64,000 bases of DNA from Schistocephalus solidus (lineage: Eukaryota > Platyhelminthes > Cestoda > Diphyllobothriidea > Diphyllobothriidae). Below, in pieces: positions 20,640-32,493 of the stretch; position 1 is the first letter of the stretch; each line of letters begins with the position of its first letter. The translations under genes and the position numbers were made by a program. The notes below the pieces were generated by a model. The model saw only the letters and a program-made list of their open reading frames with translations. It was not told where the DNA came from and ran no database searches. Where the stretch lies: NCBI GenBank assembly GCA_017591395.1, contig WEDG01000803.1, positions 62,001 through 126,000 of the forward strand. Direction: 5' to 3'.

Positions 20640-21990
20640 TGGATACAAAGCTTCCTAACTGGCCACTTTCAAACTGTCCATATCAGTGACCAGTATTTGG
20701 CAAAGATAGCGATTCCTTGTGCTGTCCCCCAAGGTTCCGACCTTGGTCCTACCCTTTTCATGATATATGTCAACGACTGTCTCAATGAACTCGATTGCGA
20801 TGTTGCCATGTATGCCAATGCTCTCAATATCTAGAGTATCATTGGTTGCAGGCAAACGTATACCCACATCAGTAATTGTCAAATGACTGGCTTATGCCGT
20901 TTAATGGGAAAAAGTGAAACTGTTTAAAGTCGGCAAAACCAGATCACCAAACAGTATGGTCTACAGGTTGAATGGCGTACCACTGCAAGACGTACACGCC
21001 CAGCAAAACGTGGATGTATGGCTCACGAATTCACTGAAACCCTTCACTCTCCTGCTCAAATGTAGCTTAATCTGCGAGGTAAGTCCTATACCTCCTTAAA
21101 TGTGCGTTTTCCTCCTTCGATGATGACTGCTCCTCAAAGGTCTTCAGAACATTTGAGCAACCGCATCTGGAGTTTGGCACCTCATCATGGAGACTCTAGA
21201 CCGCTAAGGACCACAGCCTGCTCAAAAGAAGTTCAACAGCGTGCAACCAAACTCGTAACTGGACAGGGCTCACTACCCTAAAAAAATCCGATTATCTAAT
21301 CTTGACCTTTTCCATTTGAATTACAGGTAACTACCATGTGAACTTATAAAAACTTTCCACTTCCTACGCGGTTAGCACCTCTGCTCATAATGGGAGACTT
21401 CTTCGAGCTAGCATCCACAACCAACCTACAAGGTCACCCACTCAAGCCACGTGTGACAGGTGCCAGACTGGACACATGGAAGTTCTTCTTCTAAAACCGA
21501 TTGGTTGCAGTTTGGAAATCCTTTACAGACGATATTGTTGTGTCTGCATAAGTGGGAGCTTTTAAACGGAAATTGGATGAGCATTGCAGTACGCACCCTG
21601 ACGCCTTTGGTCTGTAGTCGCTGTGCTGCAATTTATTATGGATTATAGTACTCCTTGGAATCTTTAAGTAATGCTTGATTGTAAAAATATTTGTCTCCCC
21701 GTCCGTGCACATTCCGTACTGACATTCGTCATACTGCCTGCAGACTAGAACTCATTCTACTTTCCCTGTATTGTGCATGTGCTTACAGTACCAAATGCAT
21801 TGCGCGCCACAGTTCGCACACATGTCTCCAACTACTGCAGACGCAGGAACTAGTTCATCCATCTGTATAATTTTAAGATTTTACCTGTAATTTTTTTATG
21901 TTCCTGTTTCCAAATTTTTGACATATTTCCGCTGTGTTTAACAAAAAATGAATGAAAATTTGCTCCCCTTTATTAATCTCAAGTAAGCTG
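20640..21990 (+). mobile_element. Family 2 LINE, copy E (RT palm to 3' end)
   Basis: Begins in the RT with 'AVPQGSDLGPTLFMIYVND' and 'CLNELDCDVAMYANALNI' (about 20720-20835), where FADD has become YANA, so both catalytic Asp are lost. It then decays through the tail region ('LSNLDLFHLNYR', 'TNLQGHPLKP') to about 21650 and an A/T-rich 3' part with ATACTGAACTGAAT-like repeats near 21995. Many stops. Confidence 0.65.
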
Positions 21991-22029
21991 AAGTGAATAT
22001 ACTGAACTGAATAAATCAAATAATAAATG

Positions 22030-23060
22030 ACACCGTTACCTGTATGTATGTGTAATGTTGCTGCTTTATGTAGCAGTGCTTTCCTTTAAGGATGAATGGT
22101 ATCTTTCAATCAAATATGTATTTAATGTATGTTTGAATACGTCTGCCGTGGCAATCTTTATAACTTCCTTGGGAGTCTATTCCAGGCACAGACTACTCGC
22201 TGTGTAAATGAGTGGCGACGAACATCCAGGTGGGATAAGGCTCATCGAAGTTTGAGAGCATTCTCACAGAGGTTAGTTGTAACCAATGAAGAGAAGTCTT
22301 CGAAGTGTAGAGCACAGTCACGATTCCTCACGAGCCGATATGTATGTACGAGATCGCCTCGGAGCTGCAAGTAATCAAGAATGAAATGGTTAAGCGCTTG
22401 AAGTTTGCATTTATATGACAAAGACTCGGGACCCTTACAAACTTTGTTTCAGTAGATTTAGGTCAGATTGACGGGTCTGTATTTGGTGGAAAGTGCATTA
22501 CCACCGCTTTTGTGAAGGGGTGTAATAAGGGCTGTTTTCGCGTCCATGGGAAGAAATCTATTGTTGAACGATTTTTGATACAGAATGGATAGCGGTTATG
22601 TTAGCCCCAAGGCAAGCTCAAAGGGCAGCTTTGCCGGAATCTCATTCGGACCAGAGATTTACAGTCCTTGAAGTTTTGATTTGTTCAAAAACGGAATATT
22701 TTGAGTAATTGGTGCTCACATGGTCTCATAATTTGGTTGAATAAAAACAGCTTCGCTGGTGAAAACAGACTGCAAGAACTGAGAAAAAGGCTCAACTGTA
22801 TCTATATTGTTCAATATCTCGAACCCGTCCTCACTCTAATAATAGAAATCGGGTTCCTGTAATGTGTGCCCTTTCGCAATAGTCTTTAGAGTTGGTTGGG
22901 GTTTTGAAAGCTACGGTGGATTAAATCACTCTCGAAATCACATCTTATTTGGAAATCAAGATTGTTAGCTTGTGTCTGTGCTTTCACCATCGTCCTTTGA
23001 AGGAAGGGAGCCATCTACAGGTTCATTTGACCAATCGACGAATATTTCTTGAGACTTCGC
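22030..23060 (-). mobile_element. CR1-like LINE fragment (linker, RT fingers, tail)
   Basis: On the minus strand, from 23060 down: linker text ('FSQFLQSVFTSEAVF', about 22750), 'NEIPAKLPFELALG' and 'FLPMDAKTALITPLHKSGG' (RT fingers, 22640-22480), then directly the C-terminal tail 'RRSRTYISAREES'/'RRHSFTQRVVCAWNRLPRK' (22380-22150). The palm is missing, so this copy carries a large internal deletion. Confidence 0.6.
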
Positions 23061-23079
23061 TTCTCTGCATTATGAACAA

Positions 23080-23665
23080 CTTTTCTGCTTTTTATATTAT
23101 CCACAAACATTAAAAATCACCCTCCAATTCATGAACACAACCATAAATTAACGAACGAAATAGGTTCGGTCTGAGCACTGAACCTTTTGTGACTCTAATC
23201 TCTATGACTGTACACATTGACCGCTGTTCCTTTACGCAGAAAACTTGGGAAAATTTTCCATTTGTCAAAGAAGTTGCCTCAAATACCAATCCACCTCAAG
23301 TTTTCCAGGAGAAGCAAGCGGGACACAGTTGAAGGCCTTTTGGAGAAATCAATGAAGGCCACATGGACAGTGGCCTTTGCATCTAGTGCTCTTAGTCGAG
23401 TTTGAATCGCGATATTCCTCTATGGAATCTATGACGCACGTCGTTTAGTAGTTAATGCTAAGGTAAGACGTTCGTTTTCCCTCGTTTTATGATTTTTTCG
23501 CTAATTTTGCAGCATATCGAAGTTAGGCTGAACAATGTGTAATTGTTTTTGGAGACCTTATATCACCTTTATATAGCAGTGTAATCCGTACAGATTTCCA
23601 ATCGGTGGTTAAATATCCGACATCTAATGAGTCTTGGAAAAGATTGGACAGCAAGTTTTTGCTTA
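23080..23665 (-). mobile_element. CR1-like LINE fragment (RT fingers and palm)
   Basis: The minus strand gives 'LLSNLFQDSLDVGYLTTDWK' (about 23660-23600) and 'ATVHVAFIDFSKRPSTV', a decayed IDFSKAFD motif A (about 23380-23340). It is a separate insertion from the fragment below it, because RT text precedes linker text on the same strand. Confidence 0.55.
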
Positions 23666-24172
23666 CGTACATAAGGCAAAATAAAACCGGGACTCCATTC
23701 CTTGTCTAAAAGACTAGTAGGGAAACAGGTTAACCGATAACTCTGATAAGACCAGCCTCTTATCCAAGTTATTTATATCCGTACATGCAGAGGCACCCCC
23801 ATTTTGACAAGGAAGGATATAATAGTACTACCACATCAACAAACAAAAGAAGCCCGGTGTCGTTCTCAATGGACACAGTAATCAAAACTCTGACACCGTT
23901 ACAGTCCTCTAAAGCACCTGGCCCAGGTGGTATATCCGCAAAAGTTCTCAATGAACTCACTGACCAGCTTGCCTCTCCGCTCTTCAAGATCTTTGAAAGT
24001 GCGATGAAGGCGGGGCTCTGCCTATTGAGTTGAAGATAGCCAACATAACCCCTATCTATAAAGGAGGAGAGAGGACGTCACCAAACAGTTTCCGAGCTTC
24101 ACAAGTATCTGTTGCAAAATGATGGAGAAGATAATCAAAACGGAACTGATGAGGCATATTTAAGATAATAAA

Positions 24173-24661
24173 TTGCGAAGTTCATGTCAACATGGATTTA
24201 GAAGTGGTCGATCCTGCCTCACAAACCTGCTTATATCGATGGAAAGCTGGACGAAATCATTAGAAGTAGTTTTGTCACGCGATGCGGTCTACATTGACTT
24301 TAGCAAAGCCTTTGACAGGGTTCCACACAGACGTTTGATCTTTAAGCTGCGTCAAATGGGCGTGACAGGCAACCTCCTCAAATTTTTGGCCAACTTTCTC
24401 ACAAGCAGGTGCCAACGTGTTCGTATTGATGACACCAAGTCTTACTGGGAAACTTGTTACAGTGAGGTTCCACAGGGGAGCGTTCTGGGTCCCATTTTGC
24501 TTCTGATATACGTAAACGACTGCCTGGATTGTCTGACATGCGAGAAGGTAATGTTCGCTGACGATTTGAAGTTATGGAACTCGATTGAAAAACCGGAGGA
24601 TGCGCGGAAATTACAAAAAACTTGGATCGCTTGCAAACATGGTTTGATGAGTGGCTGCTGA
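24173..24661 (+). pseudogene. Family 2 reverse transcriptase core (copy G)
   Basis: 162 open codons: 'CQHGFRSGRSCLTNLLISME', 'VYIDFSKAFDRVPHRRLIF', 'EVPQGSVLGPILLLIYVND', 'EKVMFADDLKLWNSIE'. Motifs A and C are intact, including FADD. The frame breaks at about 24630, where the next segment (24622-25062) continues in another frame. Confidence 0.82.
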
Positions 24662-25062
24662 ACCTTAATTTCAACAAATGCCATATCATCCGACTGTGGT
24701 CTAGTTACAGAAATATTATTGGGTTTGAATATCAGGAATTCCTCACTGGTCACCAAATCCAGCAGGTAAATATTCTACATGACTTGGGAATATGGATAAC
24801 ACCTAGTCTCAAACCATCGTCGCACTGTGCAAATATAGCAAATAAAGCTATGTGTATCTTACGAGCAATCGGGAGATCTTTCGTTAATTTTGACGGAGAG
24901 CTTTTTGGGCGCGTGTTTGGAACATTTATCCGGCCGGTGTTGGAATATTGCGTTCAGGCATGGTGCCCCTGGATGAAACATGACTACGTTCTGTTGGAGA
25001 AAGTTCAACGGAGGGCGACGAAAATAGTCAGCGGATTGGAATGCCTAGCCTATGAGGGCTGA
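24622..25062 (+). pseudogene. Family 2 RT thumb and connection (copy G)
   Basis: 146 open codons continuing the RT: 'LQTWFDEWLLNLNFNKCHII', 'HDLGIWITPSLKPSSHC', 'GRVFGTFIRPVLEYCVQAW', 'LLEKVQRRATKIVSG'. It terminates at a stop at 25060-25062, where the family continues with 'LERLYNFLLSYRQYRDDMI'. Confidence 0.8.
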
Positions 25063-25475
25063 CTAGAAAGACTTTATAATTTTCTTCTCTCTTATAGGCA
25101 ATACAGAGATGATATGATATTTGCCTTCAAACTAGTTAGAGGAGTTGATTGTGCTCTTGAGATGTCCACTTTTTTGAATTGGCAATCATTAAAAATCTCC
25201 GAGTTCACCAATAAAAACTGAAGATAAACCACGGCAAGCGCGGGCCAACTTCTTTTCCCAATGGGTGATTGAAGAATGGAACAAACAGCCAACTTCGGTT
25301 GTTCAGGCTGGAAGCGTTGAAATGTTTAAAAGAAGACTTAATAGATACATATTTAGTCGACAGCATTGACCGATATAGTAAAACTACTATCCCCATGTAA
25401 TATTTGCATATTTTGCTTGCGTCTTTCTGTAAAAAGGATTTTCAAAGGCTCTGCCTATCTTCCTTATATATACTG

Positions 25476-27050
25476 AGTTATACTGAATTATCATTAAGCT
25501 GGTTCTTCAGCTAGCTCCTTCAGTAATTTGGGCGGTAGGCCACCTGAACGCGGTAATTTGGAAAAGTGTTAAGTCATAGACACTTGTGAGCCAGCCAGCA
25601 AGAATTGCTCTAGTATTACATACAATTCAGAATTGACCAAAAATAAAAGATCCTAACTAGGAACGTCAAACAATAATTTACCTTCTACTTGTTTGCATCT
25701 GTGCAGGTTCTGCTCTGTTCGTTTTTTTACTCCATGCAAAAGTTCGATCAAGTATTTTGGCTGCAAGCTAAATTTTTCAATATATGTAAATGGATATTGG
25801 ATTTTTAAAACCCTTTCGTAGGTTTTTTCTTCTTCTTCAAAGTTTTCTTGAATCTTCCCTCGATGTGTCGCTCAATGCTTTGCTTGTTGTGCCCTCCTTA
25901 CTCCCATTCTTCACTGATTTTTATAAGTGTAGTGTTGGTGCAGAACGCATTAAGACGTTGAAAGGCATTTTTAATTTCGGAGTACGCGGACTGGTATAGG
26001 AGCTCTCAGCTTCCGAATTTTCGGCCTTCAAGAACTACGATTCCGAGTCATTTTATATTGCCCGCTCAGCAACTTCTAAAAACCAGCCCATATAACAGGG
26101 CGACTGGTGGGTTTTAATGGCGGTGTTGTATCTTATTTTCTCTCGATGCTTACGATGTGACTGTCTGTAGTTCTTTATTAGGTGCATTCACTTTTTAATC
26201 TTTCATAAATAGATCAAATGACCACTATCGCCTGTATATGTACATAGGTGTGCGTCTTTTGGGCGAAAAGCTGGTTAAATCGCCCCTAGTGCTATCAAAG
26301 CAAAAGGCATACACTTTCCCGTTTCGGTTTGGCTAATATCGCTTAAGGGATTTTTCTACCAATCGTTTGATGAGCAACTCAGTCAAAATTCTCATTCAGC
26401 TCTGTTGCCGGTTGAGGAATCTTGGATAGGTTTTATTATAACGCAACCAAGTATTTGTACAAGCACTGAATTAGCCTATTGGTGTATGCGGTTGCGTTGA
26501 AACTCGTCAACTGTAACATTTGCCAAACGCCGGATTGAGTCGATAAATACCACCTTTCGGCCATGCTGGTGGTTGGCCGATGTCTTCGGACTGCTATATA
26601 AGGTCGCAATGTGTCACCGCGTAAGCTTACGCTTAAATGCTCTGCATTTGCATTCACTTTCTACCCGCTCCACACGAAACGTGCTCTCTAAGTTGGTGTT
26701 CAACGGTCGGGTTCTTACGTCTGTCCTTATCGGTACCTTAAATTTCGTAGCCATTGGCAAAATCAACGCTCCCAGACCGTTCATCTTTTTTTAGCAGGGA
26801 TATCTACAATAACGTACGCAAGTTAACTGGCTTTATTTTACAAAATTCACCGTGTCAATGGTAAGACGATTGTTTTCACGAAGCCACTGAGTCATTATTT
26901 TTCACTGTCCGCGGCCCCATGGTGTAAGTAATCAAGCGTGCTGATCGAGGATCTACCGTACCTTAAGAGGGTATATAAAATGAAGTGCAAGAAATCACGA
27001 TACACGTTCCATCGTCATTACTGAAAGGGTCTTTGCCACCATCCTTATAC
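25476..27050. other. No gene seen; two TATA-like sites
   Basis: Unassigned DNA. It holds TATA-like sequences at about 26592-26600 (GCTATATAAGG) and 26972 (GGTATATAAAATG), but neither has supporting context such as a following ORF or paired repeat. No recognisable coding motif in either strand. Confidence 0.5.
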
Positions 27051-27059
27051 AGTTTCGAA

Positions 27060-27215
27060 GGGTGCATAACTTGACCATGAGACCAAAGCACACCCAATCA
27101 CGGGCTACGCGGGATACTCCAACTATGCTGCGACGCATTCATTCATCATGGTTATCCTCGACCCACGGTCGTCTGTTCTATTGACTTCACCGCCGCGATG
27201 GTGTAGGTACGCAGG
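27060..27215 (+). mobile_element. RTE-like (family 4) RT fragment
   Basis: Translates to 'FIHHGYPRPTVVCSIDFTAA', the motif A region of RTE-like RTs (typically '..QPT.VCFIDFAAAFDSV'). The following sequence is too decayed to follow. Confidence 0.45.
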
Positions 27216-29500
27216 CAACTGGGAAAAGGATTAGTAAATTATCAAAAAAGGAACTGTCAGGTTTTGAAAAAATTTTATCCATAAAACCTATCAGGATTTA
27301 AAAAGGCACAAATGAACCACTGATTCAGGTTGCAGGTCATGTCCAGTAGCTTCTACCTTTAGTGCTTGAAGATTTGGCTCTCAAAACGACCAAAAAGTTT
27401 GTGAATAACCGGGTATAAGTCACCCAGTCTTTCCAACTTATCTATAAAGTGCGGACTAGACGCTGCCGCAGTGGATGATTACGACGACAGAAGCAGTTGC
27501 CATACGGCTACTGAATCCAACCTTGTACTTGCATTAAGTGTTCATACAGGCTTTAAGGCTCCCTTGACCGAGGATGAACCCAGAATCTTTGTTCACATCT
27601 GTCACGTCGCGTTACAGCGATGAAAAAAGATACGTAGACAACTGTCAGATGCCTCCTTGCCCGTCCCCTTCCTCCTGCCTAAGCCCGTGACAGAACTAGG
27701 CGTCTAACTAACCTCAACCCCCTACCCCACATTGCTTACTGACGGTTTAACTCTTGTCACTAACCTTATATTACTGTGCAGGACTTTTAATGATTAATCT
27801 AAAGCTTGCGTTTTCCAAAGTTGACTCCTTGAATGTTTACATGGGTATCATTGTCGAATAACTTGCTTGTTTACTAGCCGTATGTGATACTGTCTGCAAT
27901 TTCTGTCTACTAACAACAGCACCTTTAACTTGGCCGTGCCAGTCTACTGTTTAATTTTCCATAGCGCACACGGTCCGAGACAAGTTCTCCATGTTATTGG
28001 TCTTAAAAAACTAAATTTATTATCGATGGGATAGGATTGGCCAGATACATTCGTTTTGAACTTCGTTATCTGACAGCCATAATCTGGAAAGCGTCAGTCT
28101 TACTTAGACTACGACATTGCCTTAGTCTCGATGCTACTTAATCAACTACCATTTGTGTTCGTAGTGCTCGTCTTCGTATGAGAAAGTTCAATTTTAGCTC
28201 ACCAGCAAAATGGTGGGACTTGGCAACTCCTACATCATGGATCCACATTGCCTTTTGAAAGTATTACTGCACCACTAAGAACAACAGTTTATGGTGTTTT
28301 TGAGTACCACCTGCACCCGTCACCTACGATCCAGTCCAGATGGCCTACAGCACCCAAACTATCATGGCCTAGTTCGTCTTCACTGCCCAGGGCCAATGGC
28401 CGGACCTGTTGATTTTCAATTCGACGTACTTCTCCTGCTGTGGCAACCGGTGCATTGAATTTGCGGAACAAACCTTGTGACTGTAACTCCCACTAAAGAA
28501 TGATCAGGTTTTACAAAGTATGAGAGAAGCAGGTTAGGAATTACGGTAGGCCTACTAGTTATAGTACTCTAGAATGATGTGTATGGAGTCCTTTACACCC
28601 CACGCGTGAAGGAAGTGATGCTGACCGCTGGGAATTCTGACTAGAATGAAATTCTAAGCTAACTACACTATCTTAGATCTTCCGTTCCGATATTTGAAAA
28701 CCGGGAGTTATTTTGGCAAGCAGATGTTCTATACATTTCCTACGCTAATTGCCCGGATAAGTCTCAGACTTCTGGAGAATATGAAAAAAACATCTATTAT
28801 TGTCCATCGTTTATGCCAAAGAGCATTAGCTGTGTCATTCACGTTTTAATTAGCGGTCATATCTTCCACTTATCCCTGATATGCCAATGAATACATGGCG
28901 TTGCGCAATTTGTCGGCATTTTTTAGATGAGCAGACGCCAACAACTAGAGTTCTGCTTCACTCAAAGTTTTTCCCACTACCCAGAGTATGAATGAAGCGG
29001 ATTGTCTCACCCCTTCACCCTACGATGTTTGCGTATACATGCAGGGGTAGATTTTTCAGTTTGACCACAACAGCACAAACACAATGTGCAGATGCCTTAT
29101 AAAATTACTCATTCTACTTCCCTAACTGACAACCTATCCCTTGTTCTAGGATTTACGCACAGAATGTGTTCTGTTGTCAGATTTAACGCCACTTGCTTTT
29201 TTTAGCACTGACCCTTCCTAGCAAGCTAAGTTCTATCAACAGTCTAGTAAGTCGAAGAGAACCTCACCACTCTGACAGTGAAAGTTGTCAAGTAGAGATA
29301 AGCTACCTGCTCAACCCAGTGAGAACCCACGAAATTTCATACGTCGACACAACCCTGCTGCATGCCAGACGAATGTCGAACATTTGGGAAGGATTGTTAT
29401 CGACCGCTCCTTGGATGGCGGTTTTAGTAATAGTAGGCCTTCGTTGCAGCAACGATTTTTTGCCCGTTTACTGCGCACCTACATTATCCGTCACTAGCCA
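27216..29500. other. No gene seen
   Basis: About 2.3 kb in which I find no recognisable protein motif, RNA gene or clear repeat. It may be deeply decayed LINE sequence continuing the fragment at 27060. Confidence 0.45.
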
Positions 29501-29504
29501 CGGT

Positions 29505-30560
29505 CCCAAACAGACAATCGTCGATTGTTGTTAGCCATTAAGGGACCCGGGAATGTTCCGCAGTTTGAACATTTTGCCAGTGCATCCACTCCCAACTTGG
29601 AACTCGGTTTGGTTAGTCTCTTGCTCTGCTAATGTACTCTCCGAAACCGCATGAGTATAATGCAGAAATGTCGATACGACTTCTCTACGGTGGTTATCGC
29701 ACTTAATTTTATCTCTCTTTTTGAGGGCAGGTACAAGGGTGGCTGAATCCCCAAACACTTCATGAAGCTAAGACACCAGTGTCGATACAGGACACGTGGA
29801 CTCCAGTGGGGATGTCTTCATGTCTCCATGTTGCGTTCATGACTTCTTCCTAATAGTCACATGACGTTGCGGATTTAAGAAGAGTACAACTCCGCCACAG
29901 GAGTGGAGGGATGTTAAGTCTGTCAGTGAAGTTGAAGTTCAAAGCGAACGCGTCATCAATCGGCCTTAACCGAGTAGTAAACAGTAAAGCCGTAATCCAA
30001 CTTACGATCTGAGTCGCTTCGTATCAAGGAGCTACCGTTAGCTTGGCGAATAAGTTAGTAAGGTTTTCGAGTATCACCGATGCTTAAGGCCTACTCTATG
30101 ACAGTCGGCACTTCCACCCATGGTTTTGTGATCATATCTGTGCAGTCGACTTGGCTGTTATTTTCTGGAGTTGGAAGGAGGAATTTTCACTGCGGGGCCT
30201 AACATGAGCTGCCTGCGCAAGCAACTGCAGGGTTCTTGAGCTGACCTAGTCATTATAGCACTACTGGATGAATCCGTGAATTCTGTCAGCTGACTCATAA
30301 ACTGAGGATCATTCGCTGCGGCCCTTTCCTTCCACGGGATCTGCTCAGTGAGACCGCATTTACGCTCTCAGAACCTTGGCCGTTTCCTCGTTAAACAACC
30401 AAGTTTGCCTTGAAACTATCTTGATGAGCTAGCAGTCGTAGCTGGAGAACTTTCCAACTAACGCCATAACTCGGTCCAACAACTGAAGGCCGTGCTGCAG
30501 TAGCTGCCTCTTAATCTCGTCTTCTTGGCCCTCTCGTGTCAGTTCCTAGGCACCCTTCTT
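29505..30560 (-). mobile_element. RTE-like (family 4) RT fragment
   Basis: Core at 29531-29758 on the minus strand: 'FGDSATLVPALKKRDKIKC' then 'CDNHRREV', and after about 25 codons 'NQTEFQVGSGCTGKMFKLRN'. This matches the RTE RT pattern 'W..ATVVPLFKKG.K..CDNYRG ... NQAGFR.GRGC.DQIF.LR'. Sequence above it to about 30560 ('EDEIKRQLLQHGLQLLD', 'SYDC..IKIVSRQTWLF') is plausibly the preceding linker but is badly decayed. Confidence 0.6.
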
Positions 30561-31140
30561 GATGGCTGGTTCGTGCGGCATTAATAACATAAACGTTTGA
30601 GTTACGCGCCGATGTGGCTTCAACTACGTCTACCACCATACCATCGGAACTTATTGCGTAGTTTTTAGTTCGTTTTTGAAGCTTTTACTAATGCGCCGGT
30701 ATTTGATGACTTTTTGTTAACATAGCGCATCCAGAATTTCGTCCCATAAGAGACGAAACGGCTTTGGCTACGTTACTTGAGGCCGGCGAGTCAGCGAAGT
30801 TCTATGTATTTGTTTATGCGTTCGGCTATCGATCGTGAGTTATCTAGTCGAGCAGAATTCAATTAATTCATAGTGTTTCTTTATTGTTAATCCTACCTGG
30901 TCTCCATTGACTTCTGTAATGACTACTTCATTGGCGATTGAGATGAGTGGTTCGGCATCATCAGAGTTACTGAAACGTCTTTAGGTCATTGGCGGAAGCG
31001 TGCTGCCTGCACAGTCAAGTGATCAGAGCCCTCGGTCAATGTCCATGACAGTCTAGGAAGCAATATATCCAGTTTTCGTGGTCCTACTCTCAGCTACAGC
31101 GATTGGTCGAGGAGGCATGTTTATTTTTATTATTTTTTTG
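30561..31140. other. No gene seen
   Basis: Upstream flank of the host locus. Nothing recognisable; ends in a T-rich stretch at 31120-31138. Any promoter of the locus would lie here or further upstream, but no site is convincing. Confidence 0.4.
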
Positions 31141-31306
31141 AAATGTGGTGGTTCTGTGCGCGGGTCGTCGATTTTACTTGGCGAGTGTTTATCAATTGAT
31201 GTTGAAGAAAAACCATAGAACTACGTCCAAGCGATGCCGTGTAATTTTGTCGGTTTGTTCCTACTTTAATTTCGCTTCCTACATCTCATTTGATCGAAGG
31301 TGGTTT

Positions 31307-31522
31307 ATGCTACCAATCAGAGCTTTATTGCAGTCTGGGTCGGCAAAAATCACGGATGAGATGAAGCAACAGTATTCGACATTCACAGGCGCTGAATATA
31401 CACAGTTCATTAATCAGGATTACTTAACATACGGACGAAATCAAAAAACCATTTTGGTTTTGTATGCGGCCTTCTTTGCTCAGTACGGATTTTCTTATTA
31501 TATTTCTCATGAATGGAGGTGA
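31307..31522 (+). CDS. Candidate small single-pass membrane protein, 71 aa, first cistron before PNISR
   Basis: ATG at 31307, stop TGA at 31520-31522. The N-terminus is basic and short (MLPIRALLQSGSAKI), then a polar stretch, then one hydrophobic segment (TILVLYAAFFAQYGFSYYI), ending in HEWR. A small mitochondrial inner-membrane subunit would look like this. A faint resemblance to the DAPIT/USMG5 type of ATP-synthase subunit (FTG...F.N...T.GR...Y) is suggestive only. The stop lies 35 nt before the PNISR acceptor, which is operon-like spacing. The frame is open upstream to 31145. An alternative is that the coding part begins at an acceptor 'CTTTATTGCAG' ending at 31332. It could also be chance. 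Confidence 0.4.
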   Translation: MLPIRALLQSGSAKITDEMKQQYSTFTGAEYTQFINQDYLTYGRNQKTILVLYAAFFAQYGFSYYISHEWR

Positions 31523-31537
31523 ATGTCAGCATTTACT

Positions 31538-31557
31538 TATTATATTTCTCTTGACAG
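31538..31557 (+). promoter_or_regulatory. Splice acceptor directly before the PNISR ATG
   Basis: A T-rich stretch 'TTATTATATTTCTCTTGACAG' ends at 31557 and is followed immediately by the ATG at 31558. It is either the 3' site of a 5'-UTR intron or a spliced-leader trans-splice acceptor. The small ORF ending 35 nt upstream favours the latter. Confidence 0.6.
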
Positions 31558-32493
31558 ATGTGGCCCACCACTTACCCGGTCTGGCAGTGGCCCGTTGCGC
31601 AACAACCACCCGTCCAATCAGATCAATGGGCTGAACTCGCACGCCAGTGGGCAAACAGTCGGGTCTCTGACTTCACACAACAGCAGTCATGGCCTGGCAT
31701 GCCGGCGCCCATAGCGCCTGTCCCACCTCCGCCACCTCCACCTCCCACAACCTCTTCTACAGAGCCGCCCCCTCCACCACCACCTCCTCCCCCACCGCCG
31801 CCCATAGCCGTCTCCCAAGCCACAGAGGATGAGGTTTCCACTAAAGCGCCGAATGAGGAGATCCCGGTAACTGCACAAATGCATGAAAATGGGGTCCCTG
31901 CTACTGCAAATCACCTAGATTGTACTGAGCCAGTTCACGAGCCTCCATCCAGTGGTATTCCCATCTTTGGCAGTGGTCATGATCAAGATGATCGCATCCT
32001 GCCCACCGACCGGCGATCCGAATTCTCACCTTCCAAAGATAACAGGAACCAGGAGTTTCCTCCTACCGGTCCGCTGTTACAACCACCTTATGAGCATTAC
32101 CATGCCCCCGAGGCCTTTGGGAGTCCACGTTTTCCACCGCCTCCGCGGCAGCCTCAGTGGGGAGCCGGTGCCTACCACGAGGAGGGGACTGCCGCTGCTC
32201 ACCACTTTCAGCATCATGAGCAGCAACCGCCAACAGAGAGGCCTTACTACCAACACCCCGATCAGTATGGTGGGCCTCGGCCCCGCTTTCTCGCCTCAAG
32301 ACATCCCCCATCGGAGGTTCCACCTTTCGATGACTATCCTCCTCGCCCTCCTCCACCTCTTCATCAATCGCCCCGCCGTCCTCACCCTATCTATCAACCG
32401 CGCCCAAACGAACGCTTCCCTCATCCAGGTATGCAAGCTCCCACACCCTATGCAGAGGATTATCGTCAGCGTCCTGCCAGCGGCATAGTCTCC
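31558..32493 (+). CDS. PNISR: PNISR exon 1 (coding)
   Basis: 312 codons, phase 0 out. Conserved start 'MWPTTYPVWQWPVAQQ' and 'QWAELARQWANSRVSD', then two poly-proline runs at about 31725-31800 (likely SH3/WW/profilin-type ligand), then Pro/His/Tyr-rich sequence. Donor TCC|GTGAGT at 32494. A strong-looking alternative donor (CAG|GTATGC at 32429) gives the wrong phase for the next exon. Confidence 0.85.

Larger units (their letters stand above)
23680..25475 (+). mobile_element. Family 2 LINE, copy G (linker to 3' end)
   Basis: Good RT copy with frameshifts near 24030, 24170, 24640 and 25065. It runs from the linker 'DNSDKTSLLSKLF' through fingers ('KTLTPLQSSKAPGPGGI'), the RT core, the C-terminal tail 'LEKVQRRATKIVSGLECLAY' and a 3' UTR ending 'TTTTCAAAGGCTCTGCCTATC' plus two imperfect ATACTGAATT repeats at about 25465-25490. 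It supplies the 3' end used to identify 7098-7205. Confidence 0.8.

Noticed and set aside
26588..26980. TATA boxes at about 26592 and 26972 as gene promoters
   Set aside because: No ORF, transcript signal or repeat pair follows; AT-rich DNA gives such matches by chance.
31623..31841. Gly-rich minus ORF
   Set aside because: Shadow of the poly-proline run in PNISR exon 1.
32429..32434. CAG|GTATGC as the donor of PNISR exon 1
   Set aside because: It leaves phase 1, while exon 2 at 33865 must be read in phase 0. The donor at 32494 (TCC|GTGAGT) fits.
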